Source: Aquimarina sp040786285 (GTDB lineage Bacteria > Bacteroidota > Bacteroidia > Flavobacteriales > Flavobacteriaceae). From it: DNA of 64,000 bases. The notes under the pieces were generated by a model. The model saw nothing but the letters and a program-made list of their open reading frames with translations, was not told where the DNA came from and did no database searches. Position 1 is the stretch's first letter; every line of letters begins with the position of its first letter. This document shows positions 1 through 7,900 of this stretch, piece after piece. The translations under genes were made by a program, and so were the position numbers. Location: NCBI RefSeq assembly GCF_040786285.1, contig NZ_JBFMKQ010000001.1, positions 744,001 to 808,000 of the forward strand, given 5' to 3'.

Positions 1-529
1 CCAATGGCTCTAAGAAACGACCAACTCCTGTTGGAATACCATTGTTCTTTTTATATGACTTGGCAAGGTTACTAAACATGAAGAACATTAGCAAACCTAT
101 TAATAGCATGCTCACTACATTTTTGGTAATCGAAAAATCCAAAGGTTTGGCGTTTGTAGCATGATGATCTTCGTCATATGTAATAGTCCCCTCGGCATCA
201 GTTTTGTAAATCTTGCTGTGGTATAGCTTATAGTAGTTACCATCTACCTGGGCAACTGTTTCGCCGTGGTGAAATTTAGAAGAAGAAAAAACCTTTAACC
301 CACCATCCCAAAGGATAACAGGTAACGGAAACCCATAATGCTTCCCAGTCTCCTCATCAGAAAATAATGTAAAATCGTGTGAATCTTGAAGGTGATGATC
401 AATAAACTCTTTAATCTCTGTTTTTAAGTCTCCTTCCACTTCTTTTCCTGATTCTTTTGCGAATAGATTTGAAGTGGTGAAAACCAAAGTAAAAATCAAT
501 AAAATTTTAACTACAGTACGTTTTTGCAT
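1..529 (-). CDS. atpB: F0F1 ATP synthase subunit a, 3' part off the window
   Basis: Reading leftwards from an ATG at 529, an open frame runs off the window edge, so only the N-terminal about 176 residues are visible. It begins MQKRTVVKILLIFTLVF and continues to a signal-like cleavage region (FAKESG), as in Bacteroidota subunit a, which carries a long periplasmic N-terminal domain. Histidine-rich stretches (HHLQDSHDF) follow, then a first membrane helix near residues 140-160 (MLLIGLLMFFMF) and the segment GIPTGVGRFLEPL that precedes the next helix. Subunit a forms the proton half-channels of the F0 motor in the inner membrane. The small genes upstream (1029 to 1101 region) and bactofilin match the usual flavobacterial atp neighbourhood. 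The family call is secure; the C-terminus cannot be judged. Confidence 0.9.
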   Translation of the reverse strand, partial: MQKRTVVKILLIFTLVFTTSNLFAKESGKEVEGDLKTEIKEFIDHHLQDSHDFTLFSDEETGKHYGFPLPVILWDGGLKVFSSSKFHHGETVAQVDGNYYKLYHSKIYKTDAEGTITYDEDHHATNAKPLDFSITKNVVSMLLIGLLMFFMFSNLAKSYKKNNGIPTGVGRFLEPL

Positions 530-651
530 TACACGTAAAATTTCGGTTCCTAAATTTGGGTGCAAATGTACATAATTATGTTAGATTCTTAAACTATTTT
601 AGTTAAATAAGTTCGAGATTATTTTTAAATATTTAATTTACTGAAAATCAA

Positions 652-1029
652 TTATTTAAGAGAATTCAATATTCTCGAAACGAAGTATACCTCTAAGATT
701 AAACAGATTGAGTAGGCGATAAAGAAATCTGCAAAAACACTTTTACTGATTTCAAATCCGCTAAGTTTACTTATGGCAATAAAAAGTCCGATTTTTACAA
801 GACTTCCTGCCATAAAAATAAAACCAAGCTGATCTTTGTACTTTTTGCTAACCAATATTATCGCTGATGTAAACACCAGAGTAAATATCCCATTGAAGAT
901 ATATGACAGGTTAATTATATTGATATTCCTGTTAATAGCAAAAGTATTTATTACACCTGTATGGATCAAATAACTACTAACAATGACAATAGAGAAGAGA
1001 AATAAAAAACGAAATAAGCTTTTGCCCAT
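652..1029 (-). CDS. small four-helix membrane protein of the atp operon (DUF6168-like)
   Basis: A 125-residue protein with four predicted membrane segments (about residues 5-25, 40-60, 70-90 and 98-118) and almost no soluble part. It sits between atpZ and atpB in the same orientation. A protein of this size and topology is commonly found at this position in Flavobacteriaceae and is catalogued, from memory, as DUF6168. By position it could play an AtpI-like role in c-ring assembly or ion supply, but no catalytic or ion-binding motif is seen. Function is inference only; reality of the gene is well supported by context. Confidence 0.75.
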   Translation of the reverse strand: MGKSLFRFLFLFSIVIVSSYLIHTGVINTFAINRNINIINLSYIFNGIFTLVFTSAIILVSKKYKDQLGFIFMAGSLVKIGLFIAISKLSGFEISKSVFADFFIAYSICLILEVYFVSRILNSLK

Positions 1030-1100
1030 TATTTAGAAAAACCTTTTACTTATACAAAACAAATCAAGTATAAATTCACACTAAATTGTACGAATATAAT

Positions 1101-1343
1101 TTAATGATCAGACTTGTTAATGCGATTTAATTGTTTAATGACCAGATATATAGAAGCAGTTACTCCGAAAAGAACAAGGCCCATAGTGAACCATTGTTTT
1201 TCCAACTCATAATACTCATCTAGTTTTTTTCCGGCGTAAGCACATAGAAAAATGGTAGCTCCCATCTGAAATGCTATTCCTGTAAGGGCAGCGTATTTTC
1301 TAAGGTGATTTTTATTTTTACCTGGGTCTTTGTCCTGTTCCAT
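1101..1343 (-). CDS. atpZ: AtpZ/AtpI-family ATP synthase accessory membrane protein
   Basis: About 80 residues with a charged N-terminus, then two membrane helices (GIAFQMGATIFLCAYAGKKL near 25-44 and TMGLVLFGVTASIYLVIKQL near 54-73), the AtpZ/AtpI double-helix pattern with the typical GKxLD turn between them. Members are encoded ahead of the F0 genes and are implicated in assembly or Mg/Ca supply. I prefer the ATG at 1343 (protein starting MEQDKDPGK) over the in-frame ATG at 1355, because family members usually begin with a short lysine-rich tail and a GGAG sits just before it. Either start overlaps the end of the small peptide gene that stops at 1318, so its translation may be coupled to that gene. 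Confidence 0.85.
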   Translation of the reverse strand: MEQDKDPGKNKNHLRKYAALTGIAFQMGATIFLCAYAGKKLDEYYELEKQWFTMGLVLFGVTASIYLVIKQLNRINKSDH

Positions 1344-1500
1344 CTCCAATACCATGGCCAGAATGTGCAGCCCTTACCTCATCAAGGTTAATCCACCAAG
1401 ATGAAATTTCTCTTCTTCTTGTTTCTCCCGTTCCACCTCCGACACCGTGACCAGAACCACCATTAATAGTCTTTAACTGATTTTTGTTAAGTATTTTCAT
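1318..1500 (-). CDS. putative double-glycine-leader peptide (bacteriocin/RiPP-like precursor)
   Basis: A 60-residue ORF begins MKILNKNQLKTINGG, which matches the leader of secreted class II bacteriocin-like and RiPP precursors: a basic start, the L-x-x-I-N-G-G pattern, and cleavage expected after Gly15. The 45-residue core holds two copies of a GHG-(V/I)-G-(G/D)-GTG motif at about residues 17-25 and 48-56, separated by an Arg/Trp-rich spacer (TRRREISSWW). Between the two copies, DNA changes are mostly synonymous or conservative (GGT/GGC, CAC/CAT, ACG/ACA, Val/Ile), which argues for selection on the peptide. The last 26-38 bases overlap the start of atpZ in another frame. No C39 peptidase/ABC exporter or modifying enzyme is in the window, so export and modification are unproven. 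It may be an orphan precursor. Confidence 0.6.
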   Translation of the reverse strand: MKILNKNQLKTINGGSGHGVGGGTGETRRREISSWWINLDEVRAAHSGHGIGDGTGQRPR

Positions 1501-1577
1501 AATACACTTATTTATGTATATAAATATATCGACTATCTAAGTTAATAAAAAGCCTTACTAAAATAAAAATCAAGTTT

Positions 1578-2033
1578 TTAAGCCGATTTCCCTTGTCCTT
1601 GTGCTGTTGATCCTGATTGTGGTTGTTGTCCTGGCTTTTGCTCACTTGGCTTGCCTAAAGATTTTACTCCACCTTTCATGTTACATGATGCGTTAAAGTT
1701 TGCCCCGGGCTCAACTGCTAATTTACCTACGGTAACTTCGCCTTCGATATGTGCTGTTGGCTTTAGCGATAGTGTATTTGATACATTAAGAGTTCCTGAG
1801 AACTTTCCTTCGAAATCTGCATCAGAGCACTCTAGCGTGCCTTTAATAAATCCTGAAGACCCTACAACTACCTTACCGCTAGTTTTAAATGTTCCTTCGA
1901 TAGTACCTTCTATTCTAAAACCTCCCTCAGAAATAATATCACCAACGATTTTGGTTCCTTCGGAGATTTTGTTTTGATTACGAGAGAAGTCGGTCATGCC
2001 TTGGTCTCTTCCTTTTTTGTTGTCTGAAAACAT
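1578..2033 (-). CDS. bactofilin (polymer-forming cytoskeletal protein)
   Basis: A 151-residue protein whose centre (about 28-115) is a run of short repeats with regularly spaced glycines and hydrophobics (GDIISEGGFRIEGTIEGTF, GKVVVGSSGFIKGTL, AHIEGEVTVGKLAVEPGA), the right-handed beta-helix of bactofilins (DUF583). The termini are disordered and the tail is rich in Gln, Gly and Pro. Bactofilins self-assemble into nucleotide-free filaments at the membrane that position cell-wall or motility factors. It lies 28 bases downstream of sprE, so it is probably transcribed with it. The family call is firm; its partner is not visible. Confidence 0.9.
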   Translation of the reverse strand: MFSDNKKGRDQGMTDFSRNQNKISEGTKIVGDIISEGGFRIEGTIEGTFKTSGKVVVGSSGFIKGTLECSDADFEGKFSGTLNVSNTLSLKPTAHIEGEVTVGKLAVEPGANFNASCNMKGGVKSLGKPSEQKPGQQPQSGSTAQGQGKSA

Positions 2034-2061
2034 AATATATAAGGGGGTTTAAGTTAATTAT

Positions 2062-4704
2062 TTATTGTCCTGATTCTTCTTTTGGTTGTTTATATTCTTT
2101 ATAGTTCTCCAGATTTTTATGAATCTGAATAATTCTATAGTTAGGAGATGCTATTGTAAAATAAGCTGCTTCTATTTTTTTATAATATTTTTTCTTTCTG
2201 TTCCATCGCGTTAGGTCTACTCCTCGGGTATCTTCGGTCTTACCTAATGATAATAACTCACCAAAACCTTCTGCTCCTAACCTGCTTCTCTTAGTATGTA
2301 CAACTACAAACTGTTGATCTTTAGTATACACATCCAAAGAAACTTTCATTTTCTCATATCGTAATTCTTTAGCTACATTCTCTATATGTTCTTTAAGATC
2401 TTGAGCTTGATTATTACCAAATGTAGAAAAAGTATAAATCAGTTTATGGTTTTCTTCTTCATCCATATTTTCTATGAAAGCGCTATTTCTTATCTGCGGA
2501 ATGGTAACCTGATACATAACTTGTGCTTTCTTACCTTCTGGGCTTTGAGGGTAATTAAGCGAAACGTAATTAAGTGCTTCTTGATAGGCTTCGAATCCTC
2601 GATAACGACCTATTGCCTGTGCTTTTAAAAGCTCAAATTTGGGTAGAAAATCGTCTTCACCTCCAAATTTTGTAATTAACTCATCACTTTCTTCAATAAC
2701 AGACGCATATTTCTGATCCTGAAAGTCCTTATACAATCTATTGTACATTGCCTTAGGGCTATTTTCATCATCTTTTAACGCTTCATCAGGGTTTTGAAGA
2801 ATTTTAGCATATCTTGATTCGGGATGATTGTTAATGATACTTTGCTTGTATGTACTAGAGTTTGTAACATCTCCTTGAGCTAGGTAAATCTTGTATAAAT
2901 TATATTTAGACGGAATAATCAAACGCTCTTCGGGATTACTTTGTAGTAAATTCTCAAATTTATCTACCGCTAAACCATACTCTTGAAACTTTTCTTTATA
3001 AATCACACCTAGTTGATAATATGCAAAGTTACGGTCGGTTTTTAAGCTATCTATAACCGCCTCATCGGTAGGAAGCTGAGCAATATAAGTTTGTGGATCA
3101 AAAGTAGGATCGGTATCAATAGAATATTCTTCTTTTTCTTCTACAACTTCTGACGAAAAAGCTTTTGGGTTAGAAATACTTGAAACTCTCCAGTTATCCT
3201 GTAGCTCCCTGTTACCATATGTTCTTTTAAAAGCTGTCTTACCGTAAGCCACTGTGGTTTGGTTATAGAAATAAAATACCGCTCCAGTATTTGGGCCTTT
3301 GTCTGTATTAGCACCAGGACTACCTGGTTGTTTAAATCGTTGCTCAATAGGTAGCTGCTCTTTTATTCTGGCAATTTCTGCCGCTTTCTCTACCGCTATG
3401 GCCTTGGCTTTTATTTTTTCTGTATATTCAGAATAATACGCTAACCTCTCTTCTGGCGACATTGCAACAACATTAAGTATACTGTCGTTTACATTAGCTA
3501 TCCCTTCATACAAAATTACATCATCGAGGTTGTCTCGCTTTTTCTTTAAGACTCTATATCGTTTAGAATCAACCACCATTCGCTGAAGCGTACTATCATA
3601 ATAAGCTCCTGATGTAGCATATTCTTTTCTGTCAAAATTAATATCCCCGAGAGTATAGTAATTAAGAGATTCTAAATACTTATCCTCAGATTTTGTGCGT
3701 AACGATTTATTATAAAATTCTACAGCTATATCAATAGAATCTAATGTTTTAAAATAAACCGCCTTTTGATTGTATATTTTATCAAGAAAAGGTCTGTTTT
3801 CTCGATTTTTTTCAAGCTTTGACAAAAGTTCAAGAAACTCTTCTTTATTTCCTCTTTCATAATCAAAATTTCGCGCTTTGGCCATATACGCATTCATTAG
3901 ATATCTTCTGGGAGTTCTTCTATTCAAATCTATGACCTGATCAAAAGCATAATTAGCACTGTCTTTATACCCTAATTGATTTAACAATTGCCCTTTTATG
4001 TAGAGATATCTTCCTTTTTCCTCAAATTTCTTGGTATGCACCGCTGCTTTATTAATATACGTAACCGCAGAATCTTTTCTTTTGAGATTTACATAGGCTT
4101 GAGCCATCATGGCAACTGCATCGGCATAATCCTGAGGTTTCATATACTCCTGCTCAATCATTCTTGTTAAATCCTCAATAGCTTTTTCATTATTATCCAG
4201 CCTAAGATTGGCTTTAGCTCTCCATACTTTAGCATGGTTAATTGTGTTACTGGTAGGATATTTATATAAGATATAATTAAATGCTTCTAGTGCGGGAATA
4301 AATCGTTGTTCGAAATATCTTGATTTACCAAGTAATAAAAAAGCTTCATCAATTTTAGGGTTTCGCTCCCTACCATCAATAAGCATCGTGTGTTTTTGTA
4401 TTGCTTTTACAGCTTTTTCTTCGGCTTTATCAAAATTCTGGTTTAATACTTCGTTAGGCAGTCTTACATCTTCACTTACAATCATTCTCTCGATCGGAAG
4501 TAGTTCCCAGAAATTGTCTTTATAGGATTGTATAATATCCTCCTGGCCTTGATCATAAGCTAATCGGCCATTATACAGCGTATTATTTTTTGTAGTCACA
4601 TCGTGCCAGGCACGATTTACGAATTTGTCTTTTTTACGAGAACAAGAAAATCCTAAAATAGCCAAAAATAATACCAACGTAATTTGTGATATTTTTCTTC
4701 CCAA
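2062..4704 (-). CDS. sprE: SprE/PorW-like TPR lipoprotein of T9SS and gliding
   Basis: A large lipoprotein with many tetratricopeptide-like helical repeats (for example EAFLLLGKSRYFEQRFIPAL, YQLGVIYKEKFQEYGLAVDK), matching SprE of Flavobacterium johnsoniae and PorW of Porphyromonas, which are needed for type IX secretion and gliding. The open frame extends to 4767, but there the first codon is TTG and overlaps a promoter-like box. Starting at the TTG at 4704 gives a clean 21-residue lipoprotein signal ending LGFSC and a protein of about 880 residues, close to the known SprE length, so I place the start there. Tandem with bactofilin and atp genes. Symbol assigned by family and context. Confidence 0.8.
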   Translation of the reverse strand: MGRKISQITLVLFLAILGFSCSRKKDKFVNRAWHDVTTKNNTLYNGRLAYDQGQEDIIQSYKDNFWELLPIERMIVSEDVRLPNEVLNQNFDKAEEKAVKAIQKHTMLIDGRERNPKIDEAFLLLGKSRYFEQRFIPALEAFNYILYKYPTSNTINHAKVWRAKANLRLDNNEKAIEDLTRMIEQEYMKPQDYADAVAMMAQAYVNLKRKDSAVTYINKAAVHTKKFEEKGRYLYIKGQLLNQLGYKDSANYAFDQVIDLNRRTPRRYLMNAYMAKARNFDYERGNKEEFLELLSKLEKNRENRPFLDKIYNQKAVYFKTLDSIDIAVEFYNKSLRTKSEDKYLESLNYYTLGDINFDRKEYATSGAYYDSTLQRMVVDSKRYRVLKKKRDNLDDVILYEGIANVNDSILNVVAMSPEERLAYYSEYTEKIKAKAIAVEKAAEIARIKEQLPIEQRFKQPGSPGANTDKGPNTGAVFYFYNQTTVAYGKTAFKRTYGNRELQDNWRVSSISNPKAFSSEVVEEKEEYSIDTDPTFDPQTYIAQLPTDEAVIDSLKTDRNFAYYQLGVIYKEKFQEYGLAVDKFENLLQSNPEERLIIPSKYNLYKIYLAQGDVTNSSTYKQSIINNHPESRYAKILQNPDEALKDDENSPKAMYNRLYKDFQDQKYASVIEESDELITKFGGEDDFLPKFELLKAQAIGRYRGFEAYQEALNYVSLNYPQSPEGKKAQVMYQVTIPQIRNSAFIENMDEEENHKLIYTFSTFGNNQAQDLKEHIENVAKELRYEKMKVSLDVYTKDQQFVVVHTKRSRLGAEGFGELLSLGKTEDTRGVDLTRWNRKKKYYKKIEAAYFTIASPNYRIIQIHKNLENYKEYKQPKEESGQ

Positions 4705-4764
4705 ACCTGATAATTTATAAGTGTGATAACTAAAAAAAAAGCTTTTTAGTGTATTTTTTGTACA

Positions 4765-4772
4765 CAAAAATA
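4765..4772 (-). promoter_or_regulatory. candidate -7 box (TATTTTTG) for sprE
   Basis: On the minus strand these bases read TATTTTTG, an exact match to the Bacteroidota TAnnTTTG box, about 60 bases ahead of the proposed sprE start at 4704. No clear -33 TTTG is seen. Such boxes occur by chance in AT-rich DNA, so this is only suggestive, but it agrees with the shorter start. Confidence 0.35.
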
Positions 4773-4896
4773 TGATGTACGTCGTAAAAATACATTTCTT
4801 TCATTAAAAAACAGGCGGTTAACCCTTTTTTCTCCACAAACATGACTTTCTCAATGTTCTTTTAAGTTCTCTACAATAAATTTATCTTAAAACCTT

Positions 4897-4924
4897 TTTG
4901 CTCTTTCAGCATTTATTATTTTTG
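4897..4924 (+). promoter_or_regulatory. candidate sigma-A promoter (TTTG / TATTTTTG) for the PaaE-like gene
   Basis: TTTG at 4897-4900 and TATTTTTG at 4917-4924, separated by 16 bases, match the Bacteroidota -33/-7 pattern. The start codon follows at 4939, leaving a leader of roughly ten bases. Confidence 0.5.
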
Positions 4925-4938
4925 CCAAAAATACAGTA

Positions 4939-5991
4939 ATGCCTGATTTTCATAAACTAGCTATAAAGCATATAAACAGAGAAACATCTAAGGCTGTTTC
5001 AATAGAGTTTGAAGTACCTTCAGAACTAGAACATACCTACTCTTTTATTCCCGGTCAATATATCACTATTAAGACTGAGATTAATGGAAAAGAACTTCGT
5101 AGAGCGTACTCTATCTGTAGTTCTCCTAAAAGTAATACCCTAAAAGTTGCTGTAAAAGAAGTAGAAAACGGAACATTCTCTGTGATTGCCAATAATACCC
5201 TTTCTAATGGTGATGTTTTAGAAGTTCATCCTCCAGAAGGAAACTTTCTTCTCAAAACTAATGCTGGAGCTAGTAATACATATGCAGCTTTTGCAGCAGG
5301 AAGTGGTATTACTCCCATAATGAGTATGATTAAAGCCACACTAGAAGAAGAACCTAATAGCCGTTTTGTTTTAGTTTATGGAAATAAAACTTCTGATGAA
5401 ACCATATTTCGCGAAGAGCTTTTAGAGCTTCAGTCAACCTACTCGGATCGTTTGTTTATAGAATTTGTGTACAGCAGAAGTCAGGAAGATAATGCACATT
5501 TTGGTAGGATCGAAAAATCTACGGTAAATTATGTGTTGAAGAACAAGTTTAAGGAGACTGCTTTTAGTGATTTTTATCTGTGCGGTCCCGAGGACATGAT
5601 CAACACAGTAACTGATATTCTGATAGAAAATGGTGTTGCCAAAAATACTATTCATTTTGAGCTGTTTACCAGTAGTACAGAAGAGGTTGAAATTGATGCT
5701 AATCTAGAAGGAAAAACACAGATTACTATTCTTGTTGATGACGAGGAGTTTAACTTCTCTATGGATCAAAAGAAGACTATTCTTGATGCTGCTCTTGATG
5801 AAGATATAGACGCACCGTATTCTTGTCAGGGCGGAGTATGTAGTTCTTGTATTTGCAAAATCACTGAAGGTACGGCAGTAATGGAAAAAAACAGTATTCT
5901 AACCGATGGCGAACTGGCAGAAGGGTTAATCCTGGCGTGCCAAGCACATCCTACATCTACATCGATCAAGATTGATTTTGATGATGTTTAA
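4939..5991 (+). CDS. PaaE-like ferredoxin/flavin reductase with C-terminal 2Fe-2S domain
   Basis: 350 residues in three modules: an FAD-binding barrel (about 1-105; RRAYSICSSP is the FAD motif R-x-Y-S), an NAD(P)-binding domain (about 106-235; AAGSGITPIMSM and the later YLCGPEDM), and a plant-type 2Fe-2S ferredoxin domain. The cluster ligands are Cys296, Cys301, Cys304 and Cys334, with the expected x4, x2 and x29 spacing. It passes electrons from NAD(P)H through FAD and the cluster to a partner oxygenase or ferredoxin. PaaE is the best-known relative, but no phenylacetyl-CoA epoxidase genes are nearby, so the substrate partner is unknown. It stands alone on the plus strand between two minus-strand operons. 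Confidence 0.85.
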   Translation: MPDFHKLAIKHINRETSKAVSIEFEVPSELEHTYSFIPGQYITIKTEINGKELRRAYSICSSPKSNTLKVAVKEVENGTFSVIANNTLSNGDVLEVHPPEGNFLLKTNAGASNTYAAFAAGSGITPIMSMIKATLEEEPNSRFVLVYGNKTSDETIFREELLELQSTYSDRLFIEFVYSRSQEDNAHFGRIEKSTVNYVLKNKFKETAFSDFYLCGPEDMINTVTDILIENGVAKNTIHFELFTSSTEEVEIDANLEGKTQITILVDDEEFNFSMDQKKTILDAALDEDIDAPYSCQGGVCSSCICKITEGTAVMEKNSILTDGELAEGLILACQAHPTSTSIKIDFDDV

Positions 5992-6015
5992 TAATAGGGT
6001 AATAAGTTAATAAAC

Positions 6016-6040
6016 ACCCTTCGACTTCGCTCAGGATGCC
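6016..6040. repeat. short dispersed repeat fragment (TTCGACTTCGCTCAGG type)
   Basis: The 3' gap after the reductase holds CCTTCGACTTCGCTCAGGAT, a motif widely scattered in Bacteroidota intergenic regions. A related TTCGACTGGCTCAGC lies inside the palindromic element at 54761-54903. It sits between two convergent stop codons. Its role is unknown. Confidence 0.5.
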
Positions 6041-6053
6041 CTACAGTTATAAA

Positions 6054-7112
6054 TTATAGTTTAAGTAGTGCCTGTACTACAGTTTCTGGTTTGATGGTAT
6101 ACATCACTTTCTCATATCCTGATGGAAACTTATTTCCGTAAATCGAAGTTGGGATTTGATCATATTTAGCCAGATTAGGTAAAATAGCATTCTCTATAGG
6201 TTGTCTAAACGGCATAAAGCCAGCAAAGGGATGCGTTACTCCCCATAATGTGATGGTTGGCACTCCATACATTGCAGCAAGGTGCGAATTACCACTATCC
6301 ATAGATAGCATAGCATCAAGATTGCCAATTAATTTTAGTTCATCTACAAAAGGTAATTTACCTGCTACATTAGTTACATTATTATACTTACTGCTGATGT
6401 TATTAAGAATATCGGTTTCTCGTTTTCCACCTCCGAAAAGAAAAATCTCGAACTGATCACCTTTATCAAGTTCTTCGATAACCTCAACCATTAATTCTAA
6501 GGGATAGGTTTTACTTTCATATTGTGCAAAAGGAGCGATCCCTAACCATTTCTTAGTAGAATTTTGAGTTAGAGAAAGGATATTAGGTGTAAGCGGTAGT
6601 TTTTTAGGAAATACATGGGTACTGAGGTCTATTGGATATCCTAAAGCATCAAAAACATCTGCGTATCGTTGGTGTGTAGTTTTAAGTTGTGTAAACACCT
6701 TGTTTTGTGATCGTGTAAGCGCTTTCTTTTCTGTTCTTCCTTTGTCTATCTGTACCGCTTTAATTCCTTTTAAAGACAAAAGGCTTTTTAAAACATTCGA
6801 TCTTAGCACATTATGCAAATCTGCAATAGCATTAACTCCCAATTTATAGAGTTCATTAGCCAATCGGGTAAGTCCTAATATTCCCTTATGTTTTCTATCA
6901 ACATCTGCATGGTATACCTCTAGATTATCAATCCCAGAAAACATGGGTTCAAAAAATTTTCTTGTAAGTACCGTAAGCTTTACATCTGGATAGGCGGCTC
7001 TAAATGTTCTTAATACGGGGACTGTCATAGCAACATCTCCCATTGCCGAAAGACGAACAACCAGAATATTTTTTTCTGGTTGTTTGAGTCCATCGATGTT
7101 ATTTTTCGCCAC
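6054..7112 (-). CDS. glycosyltransferase family 9 (heptosyltransferase-like)
   Basis: 352 residues with the GT9 two-Rossmann layout: the N-terminal NILVVRLSAMGDVAMTVPVL (near 14-33) is the acceptor-domain signature of ADP-heptose LPS heptosyltransferases, and the C-terminal domain has the donor site (WLGIAPFAQYESKTYPLE, then AMLSMDSGNSHLAAMYGVPTITLWG). Its first codons overlap the end of the DUF4254 gene by 14 bases, a pairing seen repeatedly in Bacteroidota. Likely acts in the cytoplasm on lipid A-core assembly. The exact sugar (heptose or another) cannot be told from sequence. Confidence 0.85.
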   Translation of the reverse strand: MAKNNIDGLKQPEKNILVVRLSAMGDVAMTVPVLRTFRAAYPDVKLTVLTRKFFEPMFSGIDNLEVYHADVDRKHKGILGLTRLANELYKLGVNAIADLHNVLRSNVLKSLLSLKGIKAVQIDKGRTEKKALTRSQNKVFTQLKTTHQRYADVFDALGYPIDLSTHVFPKKLPLTPNILSLTQNSTKKWLGIAPFAQYESKTYPLELMVEVIEELDKGDQFEIFLFGGGKRETDILNNISSKYNNVTNVAGKLPFVDELKLIGNLDAMLSMDSGNSHLAAMYGVPTITLWGVTHPFAGFMPFRQPIENAILPNLAKYDQIPTSIYGNKFPSGYEKVMYTIKPETVVQALLKL

Positions 7113-7707
7113 GTAGTACTGGATTTAATTCATCGTCATTATACATTTTCATCTGCTTGTAGACTTTCATGTATTTATCTCCTTTTTCGATATCACTTAA
7201 CAACGTATCAATAGCAGTGGATAAATCTACTCTTTGTTCTAATAACACATCTAGTTTTTTCTGGCATGCAGCTTTATGGGTATCTGTTGCTCCTTCTCGA
7301 ACAGTTTCCTGATGCATATGGTACACTTTTAGCGCTAAAATCGATAGCCTATCTACTCCCCAAGCGGGGCTTTCTGTATTGATAGTAGCATTAGCTTTTG
7401 GTGTTACATTTTTATATTCTTCTAAAAAATAACTATCTATATACTCTACCATATCTGTTCGATCCTGGTTAGAAGCATCTATTTGCCTCTTTAACTTCAA
7501 TGCCCCTACAGGGTCGATTTGTGGATCGCGAATGATGTCCTCATAATGCCATTGTACAGTATCTATCCAACATTTGCGATATAATAAATGTTCTATCGCT
7601 TGTGACGTACTATCATATGGGTTTGAGAATTCTTGATCTACACTATCGATGATGTGGTATTTATCTATAACTTCTTTAAAAATGGTGTTTGCTTTATTGG
7701 TAAACAT
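7099..7707 (-). CDS. DUF4254-family protein
   Basis: A 202-residue soluble, helix-rich protein without signal peptide (starting MFTNKANTIFKEVIDKYHII; conserved-looking centre with NTESPAWGVDRLSILALKVYHM near 106-128). I recognise it as the DUF4254 family, which occurs next to GT9 genes in Bacteroidota, as here. It overlaps the GT9 start by 14 bases, indicating translational coupling and probably a shared role in LPS core synthesis. No catalytic motif is evident and the biochemical function is unknown. Confidence 0.8.
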   Translation of the reverse strand: MFTNKANTIFKEVIDKYHIIDSVDQEFSNPYDSTSQAIEHLLYRKCWIDTVQWHYEDIIRDPQIDPVGALKLKRQIDASNQDRTDMVEYIDSYFLEEYKNVTPKANATINTESPAWGVDRLSILALKVYHMHQETVREGATDTHKAACQKKLDVLLEQRVDLSTAIDTLLSDIEKGDKYMKVYKQMKMYNDDELNPVLRGEK

Positions 7708-7805
7708 ATATGCTATTGTTTTTTCTATTTTTTTTAACTTTTCTATGTTTCATAAGACTTTATAGTTTTACCCTATGAAGAGATAACCTTATTTTCTAAG
7801 AGGTA

Positions 7806-7813
7806 CAAAGGTA
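7806..7813 (-). promoter_or_regulatory. candidate -7 box (TACCTTTG) for the DUF4254-GT9 operon
   Basis: The minus strand reads TACCTTTG followed by TACC, the classical Bacteroidota form, about 100 bases ahead of the start at 7707. No -33 TTTG at the right distance. Confidence 0.4.
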
Positions 7814-7900
7814 TTATATTTTGCAATAGTATTTAGCATATCCTTGTAAGATCCATATTTGTAAAAAACAGGGTTATTATTTACACGAATCAACCATAAA

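Noticed and set aside
1651..1977. 108-codon plus-strand frame across bactofilin
   Set aside because: Mirror of the bactofilin beta-helix coding sequence; composition is the complement of a real gene.
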